DNA from: Treponema sp. UBA3862
GTDB lineage: Bacteria > Spirochaetota > Spirochaetia > Treponematales > Treponemataceae
Assembly (NCBI GenBank): GCA_002392405.1
Contig: DGGY01000015.1
Span: forward strand, 1-31,773
Direction: 5' to 3'
Length of the DNA stretch: 31,773 nucleotides
Below the pieces are notes generated by a model. The model was not told where the DNA came from, searched no databases, and saw only the letters and a list, made by a program, of their open reading frames with translations. The position numbers were made by a program, and so were the translations under genes. How positions within the stretch are numbered: position 1 is the stretch's first letter; every line of letters starts with the position of its first letter. This document shows positions 22,698 to 30,240 of this stretch, piece after piece.

Positions 22698-23714
22698 ATG
22701 AAATACAAAACAAAATTATCCTTACATTTTTTATTTTTGTTTCTGCTTTTTATTCTGTCTGTTTCCTGCCGCTTAGTTTCTTCCTCAGCGGGAGAAATTG
22801 CTGAGGAAGACGAAAAGTGTGTTCAGGCAAAAATCCTTAACTGGAACCTTCAGACCTTCTTTGACGCGTCTTTTGACGGAAATGAGTATCTGGAGTTCCG
22901 CTCCGCTTCTTCCGGCTGGAATGTCAGTAAGTATGAACAGAGGCTTGAAAGGCTTTCTCAGCTTATAAAGAAAAGCGATGCGGATATTCTTATTTTTGAA
23001 GAACTTGAGAATAAAGACCAGCTTCATGATATTTATAATCGTGTTTCCGGCGGCTTTAATCTGTCAAAAAATTATTCCTGGGCCTGTTTTTCAAAAGAGG
23101 AGGGCGGGGCAATAGGAACAGGAATTTTAAGCCGCTGGCCGCTTTCTGAAGTTTCTGTGCACGCTCTTGATATCCGCACTCAGAAAGAAACTCAGCCTTC
23201 CATGCGTCCTTTATTAAAGGCCTGTGTTACGGTAAAAAATAAAAAACTCATTCTTTTTGCAAATCACTGGAAAAGTAAAAGCGGCGGGGTTGAAAAGTCT
23301 GAAGTATGGCGGAATTATCAGGAAGCGCTTCTTGCACAAAAAATTCATGAGGTAAGAATGAATAATCAGGCCTTTATTGCAGCCGGGGATTTTAACCGTG
23401 ATATTCTTGAGTTTAAACGGAGTGTATCTTCAGGTCCGTATAATATTGTTTTGCAGGGAAAAAACAGCGAAAGTGTCTGGTCTCCATGGTTTAATGAATC
23501 AGGAGGACTGTCAGGAAAAGGTTCATACTGGTATTCAGGAAGCTGGGAAAGAATCGATCACTTTTTTACCGATAATGCGGGGTTAATTACAAATTTTAGT
23601 GTAGAAGATAAAGGTCCCTGGGCAAAGGAAGACGGAACTCCCCTGAGGTATTATCTTAAAAACGGGACAGGCTGGTCAGATCATTTTCCTGTGGTCTGTA
23701 CGGTGTGCTGGTAA
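22698..23714 (+). CDS. Lipoprotein of the endonuclease/exonuclease/phosphatase fold
   Basis: A 338-residue exported protein with a signal peptide and lipobox LSVSC (Cys24). The mature part carries the metal-dependent EEP (DNase I-like) motifs in order: ILNWNLQTFF, a metal Glu in FEELEN, GILSRWPL, ANHWKSK with the catalytic His, AAGDFNRD, and the final GWSDHFPV with the Asp-His pair. It therefore probably hydrolyses phosphodiesters outside the cytoplasm: DNA or RNA for nutrient scavenging, or a phospholipid or inositol phosphate. The substrate cannot be told from sequence. No Shine-Dalgarno precedes the ATG; a TTGTCA box (22661-22666) and AT-rich TATATA just upstream suggest a nearby promoter. 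It converges on the methyltransferase gene with a 24-bp gap. Confidence 0.85.
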   Translation: MKYKTKLSLHFLFLFLLFILSVSCRLVSSSAGEIAEEDEKCVQAKILNWNLQTFFDASFDGNEYLEFRSASSGWNVSKYEQRLERLSQLIKKSDADILIFEELENKDQLHDIYNRVSGGFNLSKNYSWACFSKEEGGAIGTGILSRWPLSEVSVHALDIRTQKETQPSMRPLLKACVTVKNKKLILFANHWKSKSGGVEKSEVWRNYQEALLAQKIHEVRMNNQAFIAAGDFNRDILEFKRSVSSGPYNIVLQGKNSESVWSPWFNESGGLSGKGSYWYSGSWERIDHFFTDNAGLITNFSVEDKGPWAKEDGTPLRYYLKNGTGWSDHFPVVCTVCW

Positions 23715-23738
23715 GCGGTAAAAGACAGAAGAAGACGG

Positions 23739-24677
23739 TCAGTCATTTCTCTGATGGAAAACTCCGTCTTCAAAGCCCTGAATCGAGCTGTCTTTTTCTG
23801 CCTGCTCAAGACGGTACTGTGCCCAGGCGCAGAATTTTTTTTCTTTTTCTATTGTGCAGAATTTGCGTCCCAGTTTTTTTGCTGTAACTGCAGTTGAGCC
23901 TGAGCCGCCGAAAGGATCAAAAACAGTTTCCTGGGGATTACTTGAGCAGAGAATAAGTTTTGCCAGCAGCTTTTCCGGTTTTTGTGTCGGGTGGGCGGTG
24001 TTTTCACTCATTGACCAGAAGGGAACTGTAATGTCATTCCAGAAGTTTGAAGGACAGGTGTCACGGTATTTTCCGTCTTCGCTTTCATTCCAGTCTTTAG
24101 GAATGCCGTCTGTTTTGTACGGGGCAATAACTTTTCTTCGTATTTTTACGGAATCAATATTAAAAGTGTAGTTTTCTGATTTTGTTATGTACCAGATGTC
24201 TTCGTGACAGTTTTTCCAGTTTGCTTTTGCACCTCTGCCTTTTTCCCGTTCCCAGGTAATTCTGTTTCTTATAATCAGTTTTTTCTGTTCTTCATATTCG
24301 CTTAAAATCTGTCCAATAACGATAGAACTTTTCCAGTCGACACAGATATACATTGAGCCGTTTTGAGTAAGGAGGGGCAGAGTTAAATCAAGCCATTTTT
24401 TTGTATAAGCGTAGTATTCTTTTGAGCCTGTTGCATTGAATTTAGAAGTACTGTACTGCTTTGAAATGTTGTAAGGTGGATCTGCAATTATCAGCGGAAA
24501 GCTGTTTTCTGGAAGAGCAGGCAGAATACTAAAAGTGTCTCCGCAGATTACCTTATTCTCTATTGTGCTTAAAGCAAAATCATTTTCCGAACCCGCAAAG
24601 ATGCATCGTTTAAGGTATTCTTTGCCTTCTTCTTCTGTAAAGTCGATAGTCTTGTTGCGCTTTGATTTTGTAAGCAT
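23739..24677 (-). CDS. Orphan beta-class DNA methyltransferase (N6-adenine or N4-cytosine)
   Basis: A 312-residue S-adenosylmethionine-dependent methyltransferase. The catalytic motif IADPPYNI comes first (about 66-73) and the SAM-binding FDPFGGSGSTA late (about 262), the beta-class order; DPPY favours N6-adenine methylation. HPTQKPEKLLAKLI is the family's conserved block before the SAM site. The region between (about 130-240) should contain target recognition; the sequence specificity cannot be read. No restriction endonuclease, specificity subunit or mobility gene is adjacent, so it is either a regulatory orphan or a remnant of a restriction system. It sits beside a gene-poor AT-rich stretch. 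The ATG lacks a Shine-Dalgarno and follows a perfect extended -10 by 6 nt. Confidence 0.9.
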   Translation of the reverse strand: MLTKSKRNKTIDFTEEEGKEYLKRCIFAGSENDFALSTIENKVICGDTFSILPALPENSFPLIIADPPYNISKQYSTSKFNATGSKEYYAYTKKWLDLTLPLLTQNGSMYICVDWKSSIVIGQILSEYEEQKKLIIRNRITWEREKGRGAKANWKNCHEDIWYITKSENYTFNIDSVKIRRKVIAPYKTDGIPKDWNESEDGKYRDTCPSNFWNDITVPFWSMSENTAHPTQKPEKLLAKLILCSSNPQETVFDPFGGSGSTAVTAKKLGRKFCTIEKEKKFCAWAQYRLEQAEKDSSIQGFEDGVFHQRND

Positions 24678-24683
24678 GTTTTT

Positions 24684-24712
24684 ATTATAGCATATCTTCA
24701 GTAAATAGTCTA
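24684..24712 (-). promoter_or_regulatory. Promoter of DNA methyltransferase gene, predicts a leaderless mRNA
   Basis: On the minus strand TAGACT (24707-24712), a 17-bp spacer and TATAAT (24684-24689) with the TG-C extension. The ATG follows the -10 box by 6 nt. Confidence 0.6.
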
Positions 24713-24714
24713 TT

Positions 24715-24743
24715 TTGTATAAGTATTATATCAAAAGTATAAA
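24715..24743 (+). promoter_or_regulatory. Promoter driving the gene-poor region
   Basis: TTGTAT (24715-24720), a 17-bp spacer and TATAAA (24738-24743), divergent from and nearly abutting the methyltransferase promoter. Expected start near 24750. A further TATAAT at 24745-24750 could shift it. Confidence 0.45.
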
Positions 24744-24850
24744 ATATAATCATACAAATTCAAGTTTTAAGGAGTTATGTTTTTAAATGGTTTTAAAATT
24801 ATAAGTAATTTTATAAAATGTAATTATTTTATCGCTTTACTGCTAAAAAA

Positions 24851-24884
24851 GAGCGTAATTTTTCAAGAATTATTACGCTTTTTA
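24851..24884 (+). terminator. Terminator-like hairpin in the gene-poor region
   Basis: Stem AGCGTAAT with ATTACGCT (24852-24859, 24872-24879), A-rich before and five T after. It is the first of two such structures downstream of the 24715 promoter. Confidence 0.5.
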
Positions 24885-25031
24885 AAAGATACTGTCTGCG
24901 TAGGAAAGAAGTTTTTGAACAATAAGCGCAGGTTTCATAAAACTTACAGGTCGTTCTCCTCCCTTTTACGACGTTCCTATAAAGTACTTTGTGAATTTTT
25001 GAAAAGCTTTAAGTTCTTCAAAGATTCCATT

Positions 25032-25082
25032 AAAAACCGGGCTGGCTGTGGAGCAAGAAACGCAGTCTTCCCGGTTTTTTCT
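25032..25082 (+). terminator. Strong intrinsic terminator ahead of the ABC importer operon
   Basis: A 10-bp stem AAAAACCGGG with CCCGGTTTTT (25032-25041, 25070-25079), an inner 5-bp helix (25046-25050 with 25061-25065), and a T-run. It separates the upstream transcript from the importer operon. Confidence 0.75.
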
Positions 25083-25114
25083 TTGAGATGGAGCCTGTAT
25101 TTTTTTTTCTAAAC

Positions 25115-25143
25115 TCGACACTCAGACAAAAAAATTATAAAAT
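25115..25143 (+). promoter_or_regulatory. Promoter of the ABC importer operon
   Basis: TCGACA (25115-25120), a 17-bp spacer and TAAAAT (25138-25143). Expected leader of about 43 nt, including the CTGGAGG ribosome binding site of the binding-protein gene. Confidence 0.55.
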
Positions 25144-25192
25144 CATTTTATTCTAAAAAGTTTGGGGCTGAGAAAGTCCCTGGAGGTAAAAA

Positions 25193-26185
25193 ATGAAAAA
25201 AGCGTTAAAAGTTTTACTTTCAATTTTTTCTGCTGCCGTTATATTTTCTGGCTGCAGTAAAGAAAAAAATGAATTAAATGTTTATTCGATTCTGCATGAT
25301 GAAGAGACTCAGTCCCTTACAGATCTTTTCACACGCAAAACAGGAATCAAAGTAAATTTCCTCAGGGCAACAACAGGAGAACTTGTAAACCGCGTAATCG
25401 TTGAAAAAGATGATCCTCAGGCTGATATCCTTCTTGGCGGTGCTTCAAGTTACCACGCACAGGCTGATGAAAACGGCGCTCTTGAAGTTTATGTTTCACC
25501 GGCTGCTGAAAACATTCCTGCATATGCAAAGTCTGAAGCAGGCACATGGACTGGTTTCTGTGTACTTTCTCTTGGAATCGGTTATAACGAAACCCGTTTC
25601 AAAGAAAAATTCCCTGGAATTCCGGTTCCTGCAACCTGGGATGACCTCCTTAACCCTGCTTTTAAGGGTGAAATCGTAATGACAAATCCTGCAAGTTCTT
25701 CTACTGCATATCTGTTTGTTCAGAATCAGCTTCAGAGACTTGGATGGGATAAAGGCTGGGATTACATTGTAAAACTTGCTTCTCTTGCAGGACAGTTCCC
25801 TGATTCAGGAAGTGCGCCTCCAAAACTTGTCGGTACAGGTGAATACGCTATCGGCATCTCATATATTCATGCGCTTTCAAAATACCGTGAACGCGGCTTC
25901 TTTATTGAAATCGTTGCTCCGCCTCAGTCTGCAGGTGATGTTGATTGTGTTTCAATCATGAAGAATGCAAAAAATCTTGAAAATGCAAAAAAATTCGTAG
26001 ATTTTATGCTTGGAAAAGAAGCTCAGGAACTTATGTCATCAATTGATTTTACAATCCCTGTAAATCCTGATGCAAAATCCACAGGTACAACTGGAATTTC
26101 AGATATCGATTTAATTGATTATGATAAATCTAAAGCCTCTGAACAGAAAAATGAAGTTCTTGCCAGATGGGCAAAGATTAAATAA
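25193..26185 (+). CDS. ABC importer substrate-binding lipoprotein (COG1840/ferric type)
   Basis: A 330-residue periplasmic binding protein anchored by Cys21 (FSGC lipobox). The start NELNVYSILHDEETQSLTDLF, then DILLGGASSYH, VPATWDDLLNPAFKGEIVM, GEYAIGISYIHAL and the C-terminal AKKFVDFMLGKEAQELM are all typical of the COG1840 (AfuA/FbpA-like) cluster. That group transports ferric iron, but relatives bind 2-aminoethylphosphonate, thiamine or sugar phosphates. The paired tyrosines that bind iron in FbpA-type proteins are not apparent: the corresponding stretch reads SYIHAL. Iron is thus not assured. A GGAGG ribosome binding site is 7 nt before the ATG. The promoter is just upstream and the permease and ATPase genes follow, forming a complete importer. 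Confidence 0.88.
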   Translation: MKKALKVLLSIFSAAVIFSGCSKEKNELNVYSILHDEETQSLTDLFTRKTGIKVNFLRATTGELVNRVIVEKDDPQADILLGGASSYHAQADENGALEVYVSPAAENIPAYAKSEAGTWTGFCVLSLGIGYNETRFKEKFPGIPVPATWDDLLNPAFKGEIVMTNPASSSTAYLFVQNQLQRLGWDKGWDYIVKLASLAGQFPDSGSAPPKLVGTGEYAIGISYIHALSKYRERGFFIEIVAPPQSAGDVDCVSIMKNAKNLENAKKFVDFMLGKEAQELMSSIDFTIPVNPDAKSTGTTGISDIDLIDYDKSKASEQKNEVLARWAKIK

Positions 26186-26206
26186 TCAGTTTAAGGTCAG
26201 TACAAA

Positions 26207-27841
26207 TTGAATATAAAAACGGGAATCCTGCAGGATAGTGAAAAAAACATGCTGCCTACGATGGCACTGTGGTTTTTTTTCGGTGTATTCATTCTGCTTC
26301 CCGTTTTTTTTGTCTTCACAACCATCCGCCCGTCAGAAGTAAAAGAACTCTTTGACACTTCTTCTCTTTTTACTGTAATCAGAAATACCGCACTTATCTG
26401 TCTGTGTTCGACCGTGCTGTCTGTGACTGTCGGCTACATTTATGCCTATGCGGTAATACGAGGAAACCTTCCGTTTAAGAACTTCTTTGCCCTGCTTCCG
26501 CTTGTTCATATGATTACTCCTCCTTTTGTCGGCGGACTTTCTTTTATACTTCTTTTTGGCCGTCAGGGCTTTATTACAAAAACACTTTTGGGTATGGACC
26601 TTTCCCTTTACGGTTTTTCAGGACTTTTATTAAGCCAGACACTGTGTTTTTTTCCTGTAGCCTATTTAATCTGTCTTCAGGCAGTAGAGGGAATTAATCC
26701 TTCAATAGAGCAGGCCGCCGTAAGCATGGGGGCAGGCAGATGGAAAGTTTTTAAAACAGTAACACTTCCTTTAAGTTCTGCCGGAATTTCTTCAGCGCTG
26801 CTTTTTATTGCGGTCAGTGTTTTAAGTGACTTCGGGAATCCTCTTATTGCAGGCGGGCGTTTCAAGGTACTTTCTGTCGAAATTTATACCCAGCTTACAG
26901 GCTGGCTGAATACGGGAAAAAGTGCATTTTTAGGCCTTCTTCTCCTGCTTCCTTCGCTGTTTTTATTTATTCTTCAGAATACCCTTTACAGGAAGAATGC
27001 CTTCAGGTTTGCAACAATCGGCGGCAAGGCTTCTTCTTTTTCCGGAAGAACTGTAAGCCGAACTGCTCATATTGTTTTAACCGCCTTCTGTACCTTTATA
27101 GTTCTTCTGATTATTGCGCAGCTTCTTTCCCTTATTGCAGGTTCATTCCAGCAGCTGTGGGGACTTGATACGACTTTCACTCTAAAACATTTAAAGGCAG
27201 CCCTTTCATATAAACAGGAACTTTTAAACTCATTATTTTTTGCACTTGCCGCTTCTCTTATTTCTGTTTTTATTGCATCCTTAACTGCTTTTATTACTCA
27301 CAGGACTGATTTTCCGCTTAAGAGGGGGCTTAACAGTGTCTGTCAGCTCCCTTCAGCAATTCCAGGTACGCTGTTCGGATTATCACTTGCCTATACTTCA
27401 AAACTTCTTCATATCAGGTGTTCTGCTTTTTTAATAATAATGACGATGGCTGTCAGTTATCTGCCTTTCAGTTACAGAATCTGCTCTTCAGCCTACGCCC
27501 GCCTTAAAACTACGCTTGATGATGCTGCTCTGTCTTTAGGGGCAGGATATTTTAAAGTCTTTTTAACGGTAACTGCGCCGTTAAGTACAGGTGCACTTTT
27601 CAGTGCTTTTGTTTATAATTTTGTCCGCGGAGCAGGAACTTTGAGTGCCGTAATTTTCCTTGTAAGTTTTAACACGAATCTTGCAAGCGTAAAAATCCTC
27701 AATCTTGCCGAGCAGGGGGACTGGGGAAAAGCCGCTGCCCTGGCACTTGTCTTAACTTTTATTACATTTATAATTGTTGGAACCGGGAAATTCTGCGGTA
27801 AATGCCTCGAGCGTGAAGAATTAAAACAATATGGAAAATAA
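26207..27841 (+). CDS. ABC importer permease, fused two-module type
   Basis: A 544-residue inner-membrane protein with about twelve helices in two homologous halves, as in FbpB/AfuB or ThiP permeases. Each half carries an EAA loop that contacts the ATPase: EQAAVSMGAGRWKVFKTVTLPL (about 167-188) and DDAALSLGAGYFKVFLTVTAPL (about 437-458). The proposed start is TTG with AAGG about 10 nt upstream; no better in-frame ATG precedes the first helix. The gene begins 21 nt after the binding-protein gene and its last 11 nt overlap the ATPase gene, so the three subunits are co-translated. One fused polypeptide supplies both transmembrane halves, so no second permease gene is expected. Confidence 0.9.
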   Translation: MNIKTGILQDSEKNMLPTMALWFFFGVFILLPVFFVFTTIRPSEVKELFDTSSLFTVIRNTALICLCSTVLSVTVGYIYAYAVIRGNLPFKNFFALLPLVHMITPPFVGGLSFILLFGRQGFITKTLLGMDLSLYGFSGLLLSQTLCFFPVAYLICLQAVEGINPSIEQAAVSMGAGRWKVFKTVTLPLSSAGISSALLFIAVSVLSDFGNPLIAGGRFKVLSVEIYTQLTGWLNTGKSAFLGLLLLLPSLFLFILQNTLYRKNAFRFATIGGKASSFSGRTVSRTAHIVLTAFCTFIVLLIIAQLLSLIAGSFQQLWGLDTTFTLKHLKAALSYKQELLNSLFFALAASLISVFIASLTAFITHRTDFPLKRGLNSVCQLPSAIPGTLFGLSLAYTSKLLHIRCSAFLIIMTMAVSYLPFSYRICSSAYARLKTTLDDAALSLGAGYFKVFLTVTAPLSTGALFSAFVYNFVRGAGTLSAVIFLVSFNTNLASVKILNLAEQGDWGKAAALALVLTFITFIIVGTGKFCGKCLEREELKQYGK

Positions 27842-28835
27842 ACCTGCAAGCCTCATATTACAGAATGTCTCATACAGCTTTAAAAATGCTTTTTGTGTAA
27901 AAGATTTTTCACTTGAAGTAAAAAGCGGAAGTTTTACAACCCTTTTAGGTCCAAGCGGCTGTGGAAAAACAACAATTCTCCGTCTGATTTCAGGTTTTTT
28001 AACGCCTGATTCTGGTGCTGTTCTGATTGACGGAATTGATCAGAAAGGCATCTCTCCAGAAAAAAGAAAGACAGGCATGGTGTTTCAGGATTATGCACTT
28101 TTCCCGCATATGAGCGTTGAACAGAATCTTCTCTACGGTTTGAATATTAAAAACAAAAAAGCGGGGCAGGAAAATCATGAAAAGATTTTAAAAGCTGCCC
28201 GTTCGCTTGATATTCTTCCTCTGCTTAAGCGTTATCCTCATGAGCTTTCAGGCGGACAGCAGCAGCGCGTAGCTTTAGGGCGTGTTCTTGTTACAGAACC
28301 GAAAATAATTCTGATGGACGAGCCTCTTTCAGCGCTTGATTCAAAACTGCGGGAAAGTGTCCGCGAAGAATTAAAGGAAATACAGAATACACTTGGAATT
28401 ACTACAGTTTATGTTACGCATGACCAGGAAGAAGCACTTTCTCTGTCAGATAATATTGCCGTGATTAAGGACGGCGCTCTCGTTCAGAAAGGAAAGCCAG
28501 AAGATATATATTTTAATCCTGTAAGCCGCTATGTTGCAGAAGCCGCAGGCAGGGTGAATGCGTTTAACCTCGGCGGAAAAGAAATCCTTGTGCGTCCTGA
28601 GTGGTTTAAGGTAATTGAAGATGGAGAAAAAAAAGCCGCAGACGAAAAAGTCATTTCAGGAACAGTTCTTTCTTCTTCATTTCTTGGAGACAGAATCCGC
28701 TGGCGTCTCCGCTCAGACGATAACGAAAAGACTGTATTCTCGGCAGATTTTTCTGTCGGGGAAGTATCTTTCCGGCCGGGGCAGAAGGTTAATCTTTTAA
28801 TCGTAAAGTCAATTCAGTCCATCAAAGCTTTTTAA
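27831..28835 (+). CDS. ABC importer ATPase with C-terminal TOBE-like domain
   Basis: A 334-residue nucleotide-binding subunit. Walker A is GPSGCGKTT (about 42-50), signature LSGGQQQR, Walker B IILMDEPLSALD, and the His switch VTHDQEEAL. After about residue 240 a beta-rich C-terminal domain follows, including VRPEWFKVI and SGTVLSSSFLGDRIRWRL, like the TOBE regulatory domain of FbpC/PotA/MalK-type ATPases; this is longer than ThiQ and argues against a thiamine system. It overlaps the permease gene by 11 nt. It energises import by the fused permease and the upstream lipoprotein. Confidence 0.93.
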   Translation: MENKPASLILQNVSYSFKNAFCVKDFSLEVKSGSFTTLLGPSGCGKTTILRLISGFLTPDSGAVLIDGIDQKGISPEKRKTGMVFQDYALFPHMSVEQNLLYGLNIKNKKAGQENHEKILKAARSLDILPLLKRYPHELSGGQQQRVALGRVLVTEPKIILMDEPLSALDSKLRESVREELKEIQNTLGITTVYVTHDQEEALSLSDNIAVIKDGALVQKGKPEDIYFNPVSRYVAEAAGRVNAFNLGGKEILVRPEWFKVIEDGEKKAADEKVISGTVLSSSFLGDRIRWRLRSDDNEKTVFSADFSVGEVSFRPGQKVNLLIVKSIQSIKAF

Positions 28836-28893
28836 CGTATTATTATGGGTAAAAGTGATTTTTTCATATTAAAATTACTGTAAGGATACATAC

Positions 28894-30087
28894 ATGAAAA
28901 AAACACTTTTAATTATTTCTTTTTTATCAGTCTTTTCTTTTTTACATGCATCTCCTTCTCTGGAACCGTCAGTTTTAACAGGGCTTGAAAGTTCGGGAGA
29001 AGTCTTTAAAAAGGATTTGACTCCGCTTCAAATTATTAAAACAGCAGTTGCATATTCACTTTGTCCACCCGAAAGTGAAGAAGGCAGGGCCTGCATTGAA
29101 AAATATAAATCCCTTGAAGCCGCCGCAAAAAGAAAATTCAGTTCGCTTCCTCAGAAAGATGCGGCAGAAAAGCTTTTGTATTTTATGTATGAATCAGCGC
29201 TCTATCGTTATCGTTTAAACTGTGCAAAAATCAGTACAACTTTTGTTACGGGAGAATATAACTGCGTAACTGCAAGCATACTGTATCTTGCACTTGCAAA
29301 AAGTCTTGGAATACAGACTGAAGGACAGTTAACAGAACTTCATGCTTTCTGTTCAGTTTATATTAACGGGCAGAAAATCGATGTAGAAACAACAAATCCT
29401 CACGGCTTTAATCCGGGGGAAAGAAAAACTGTTTCCCAGACAGCAAACTCAAAAAAATATGCAACTGTTCCAAAAAAGTATTATGCAGGGCGGCGTGAAG
29501 TCAGTGACAGGGCAATGGCGACTTTGACAGGAAAAAATATTGCCAGTGACTTAAATGATTCTGGTGATTTTGAAACTGCAATTCCACTTGATGTAAGCCG
29601 GTATTATTTTCTTAAAGCTTATGAAGATCCTGAAGTAAAAAATGCTCTGGATGACCTGGATACCCTGACAGGAAATTATGTCATTGAACTGAACAAACAG
29701 AAAAAATGCGGGGAAGCTGTTTTATTTCTGGATGATGTCTCAAAGAAATTCGGTGTAAGTGCAGCAAGGCAGAAAAGCTATGATAATTCAGTGTATAACG
29801 GAACCGTAAATCTTATAAACTCTGAAAAAGAAAGAGAGTCGCGTGAGTTTTTTGAAACTTACCGTGACCGGGCTACACCTGCAATGCAGACTAAACTTGA
29901 CGGAATGATTACAACTGCAACCATTAGAAATCATGAAGTCAGGGCCCATAATGCAGTCGTTCCGCTCTTTAATTCAATGCAGTATCAGGAAGCAAAAAAG
30001 ATTCTTGAAAAGGCTCTTAAGGAAAATCCGGATTCACAGATGCTTAAGCGGGACCTTCAGATGGTAAACCGCGCACTTGGATTATAA
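28894..30087 (+). CDS. Exported transglutaminase-like protein with C-terminal TPR-like helices
   Basis: A 397-residue protein with a signal peptide (FLHASP, probable cleavage after Ala19; no lipobox Cys). Residues about 75-175 form a transglutaminase/papain-like domain: GEYNCVTASILYLALAKSLG with the catalytic Cys at about 124, TELHAFCSVYI with His at about 150, and the acidic DVETTNPHG at about 163-171. The Cys-His-acid order fits an active thiol peptidase or amidase fold. The last 60 residues (YQEAKKILEKALKENPDSQM) are a TPR-like helical pair. The substrate is unknown; an envelope protein or peptide is likely. AAGGA stands 7 nt before the ATG. It follows the ABC importer by 58 nt on the same strand without an obvious terminator, so partial co-transcription is possible. 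Confidence 0.8.
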   Translation: MKKTLLIISFLSVFSFLHASPSLEPSVLTGLESSGEVFKKDLTPLQIIKTAVAYSLCPPESEEGRACIEKYKSLEAAAKRKFSSLPQKDAAEKLLYFMYESALYRYRLNCAKISTTFVTGEYNCVTASILYLALAKSLGIQTEGQLTELHAFCSVYINGQKIDVETTNPHGFNPGERKTVSQTANSKKYATVPKKYYAGRREVSDRAMATLTGKNIASDLNDSGDFETAIPLDVSRYYFLKAYEDPEVKNALDDLDTLTGNYVIELNKQKKCGEAVLFLDDVSKKFGVSAARQKSYDNSVYNGTVNLINSEKERESREFFETYRDRATPAMQTKLDGMITTATIRNHEVRAHNAVVPLFNSMQYQEAKKILEKALKENPDSQMLKRDLQMVNRALGL

Positions 30088-30140
30088 ATACTAACAGACA
30101 GCCGTATCCTGCGCATCTGGAATATATTAAAACGAAAAAA

Positions 30141-30170
30141 AAGCCTGACAGATTTTCATCTGACAGGCTT
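30141..30170. terminator. Bidirectional terminator between transglutaminase-like gene and pckA
   Basis: Stem AAGCCTG-A-CAGAT with ATCTG-A-CAGGCTT (30141-30153, 30158-30170) with one A-A mismatch, loop TTTC. The A8 run on its left gives a strong T-run on the minus strand for pckA; the plus side is weaker. Confidence 0.75.
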
Positions 30171-30240
30171 TATGTTTCTTAAATGTCTTTGAAAGGCTTA
30201 ATAAAGCCCTTCAAGTGTTATTTTTAACTCTTTATTTAAC

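Larger units (their letters stand above)
24750..25082 (+). ncRNA. Candidate small RNA with CU-rich hairpin loop and tandem terminators
   Basis: The 515-base stretch 24678-25192 has no convincing gene. A transcript starting near 24750 would meet a terminator-like hairpin at 24851-24884 and a stronger intrinsic terminator at 25032-25082. Between them a 5-bp stem (24950-24954 with 24968-24972) shows a 13-nt pyrimidine loop TCTCCTCCCTTTT, complementary to GGAGG-type ribosome binding sites. A 111-codon open frame (24777-25112) spans the region, but its stop lies beyond the terminator T-run, its composition is Phe/Lys-rich, and AAGGAG is only 2 nt from its ATG, so coding is unlikely. The importer operon downstream has its own promoter. 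No known RNA family was recognised. Confidence 0.35.

Noticed and set aside
23731..23771. 8-bp inverted repeat at the convergent ends of the EEP lipoprotein and methyltransferase genes
   Set aside because: Long 25-nt loop and no T-run on either strand; too weak to call a terminator.
24777..25112. 111-codon open frame on plus with AAGGAG upstream
   Set aside because: The stop lies beyond a strong terminator, another terminator-like hairpin falls inside it, AAGGAG is only 2 nt from the ATG, and the protein is Phe/Lys-rich without recognisable features; treated as a probable non-coding transcript.
25160..25192. GGGGCTGAGA upstream of the binding-protein gene, reminiscent of a TPP riboswitch
   Set aside because: The remaining conserved parts of the thiamine element (the GAACCUGAUC and later helix blocks) are absent and the leader is only about 43 nt.
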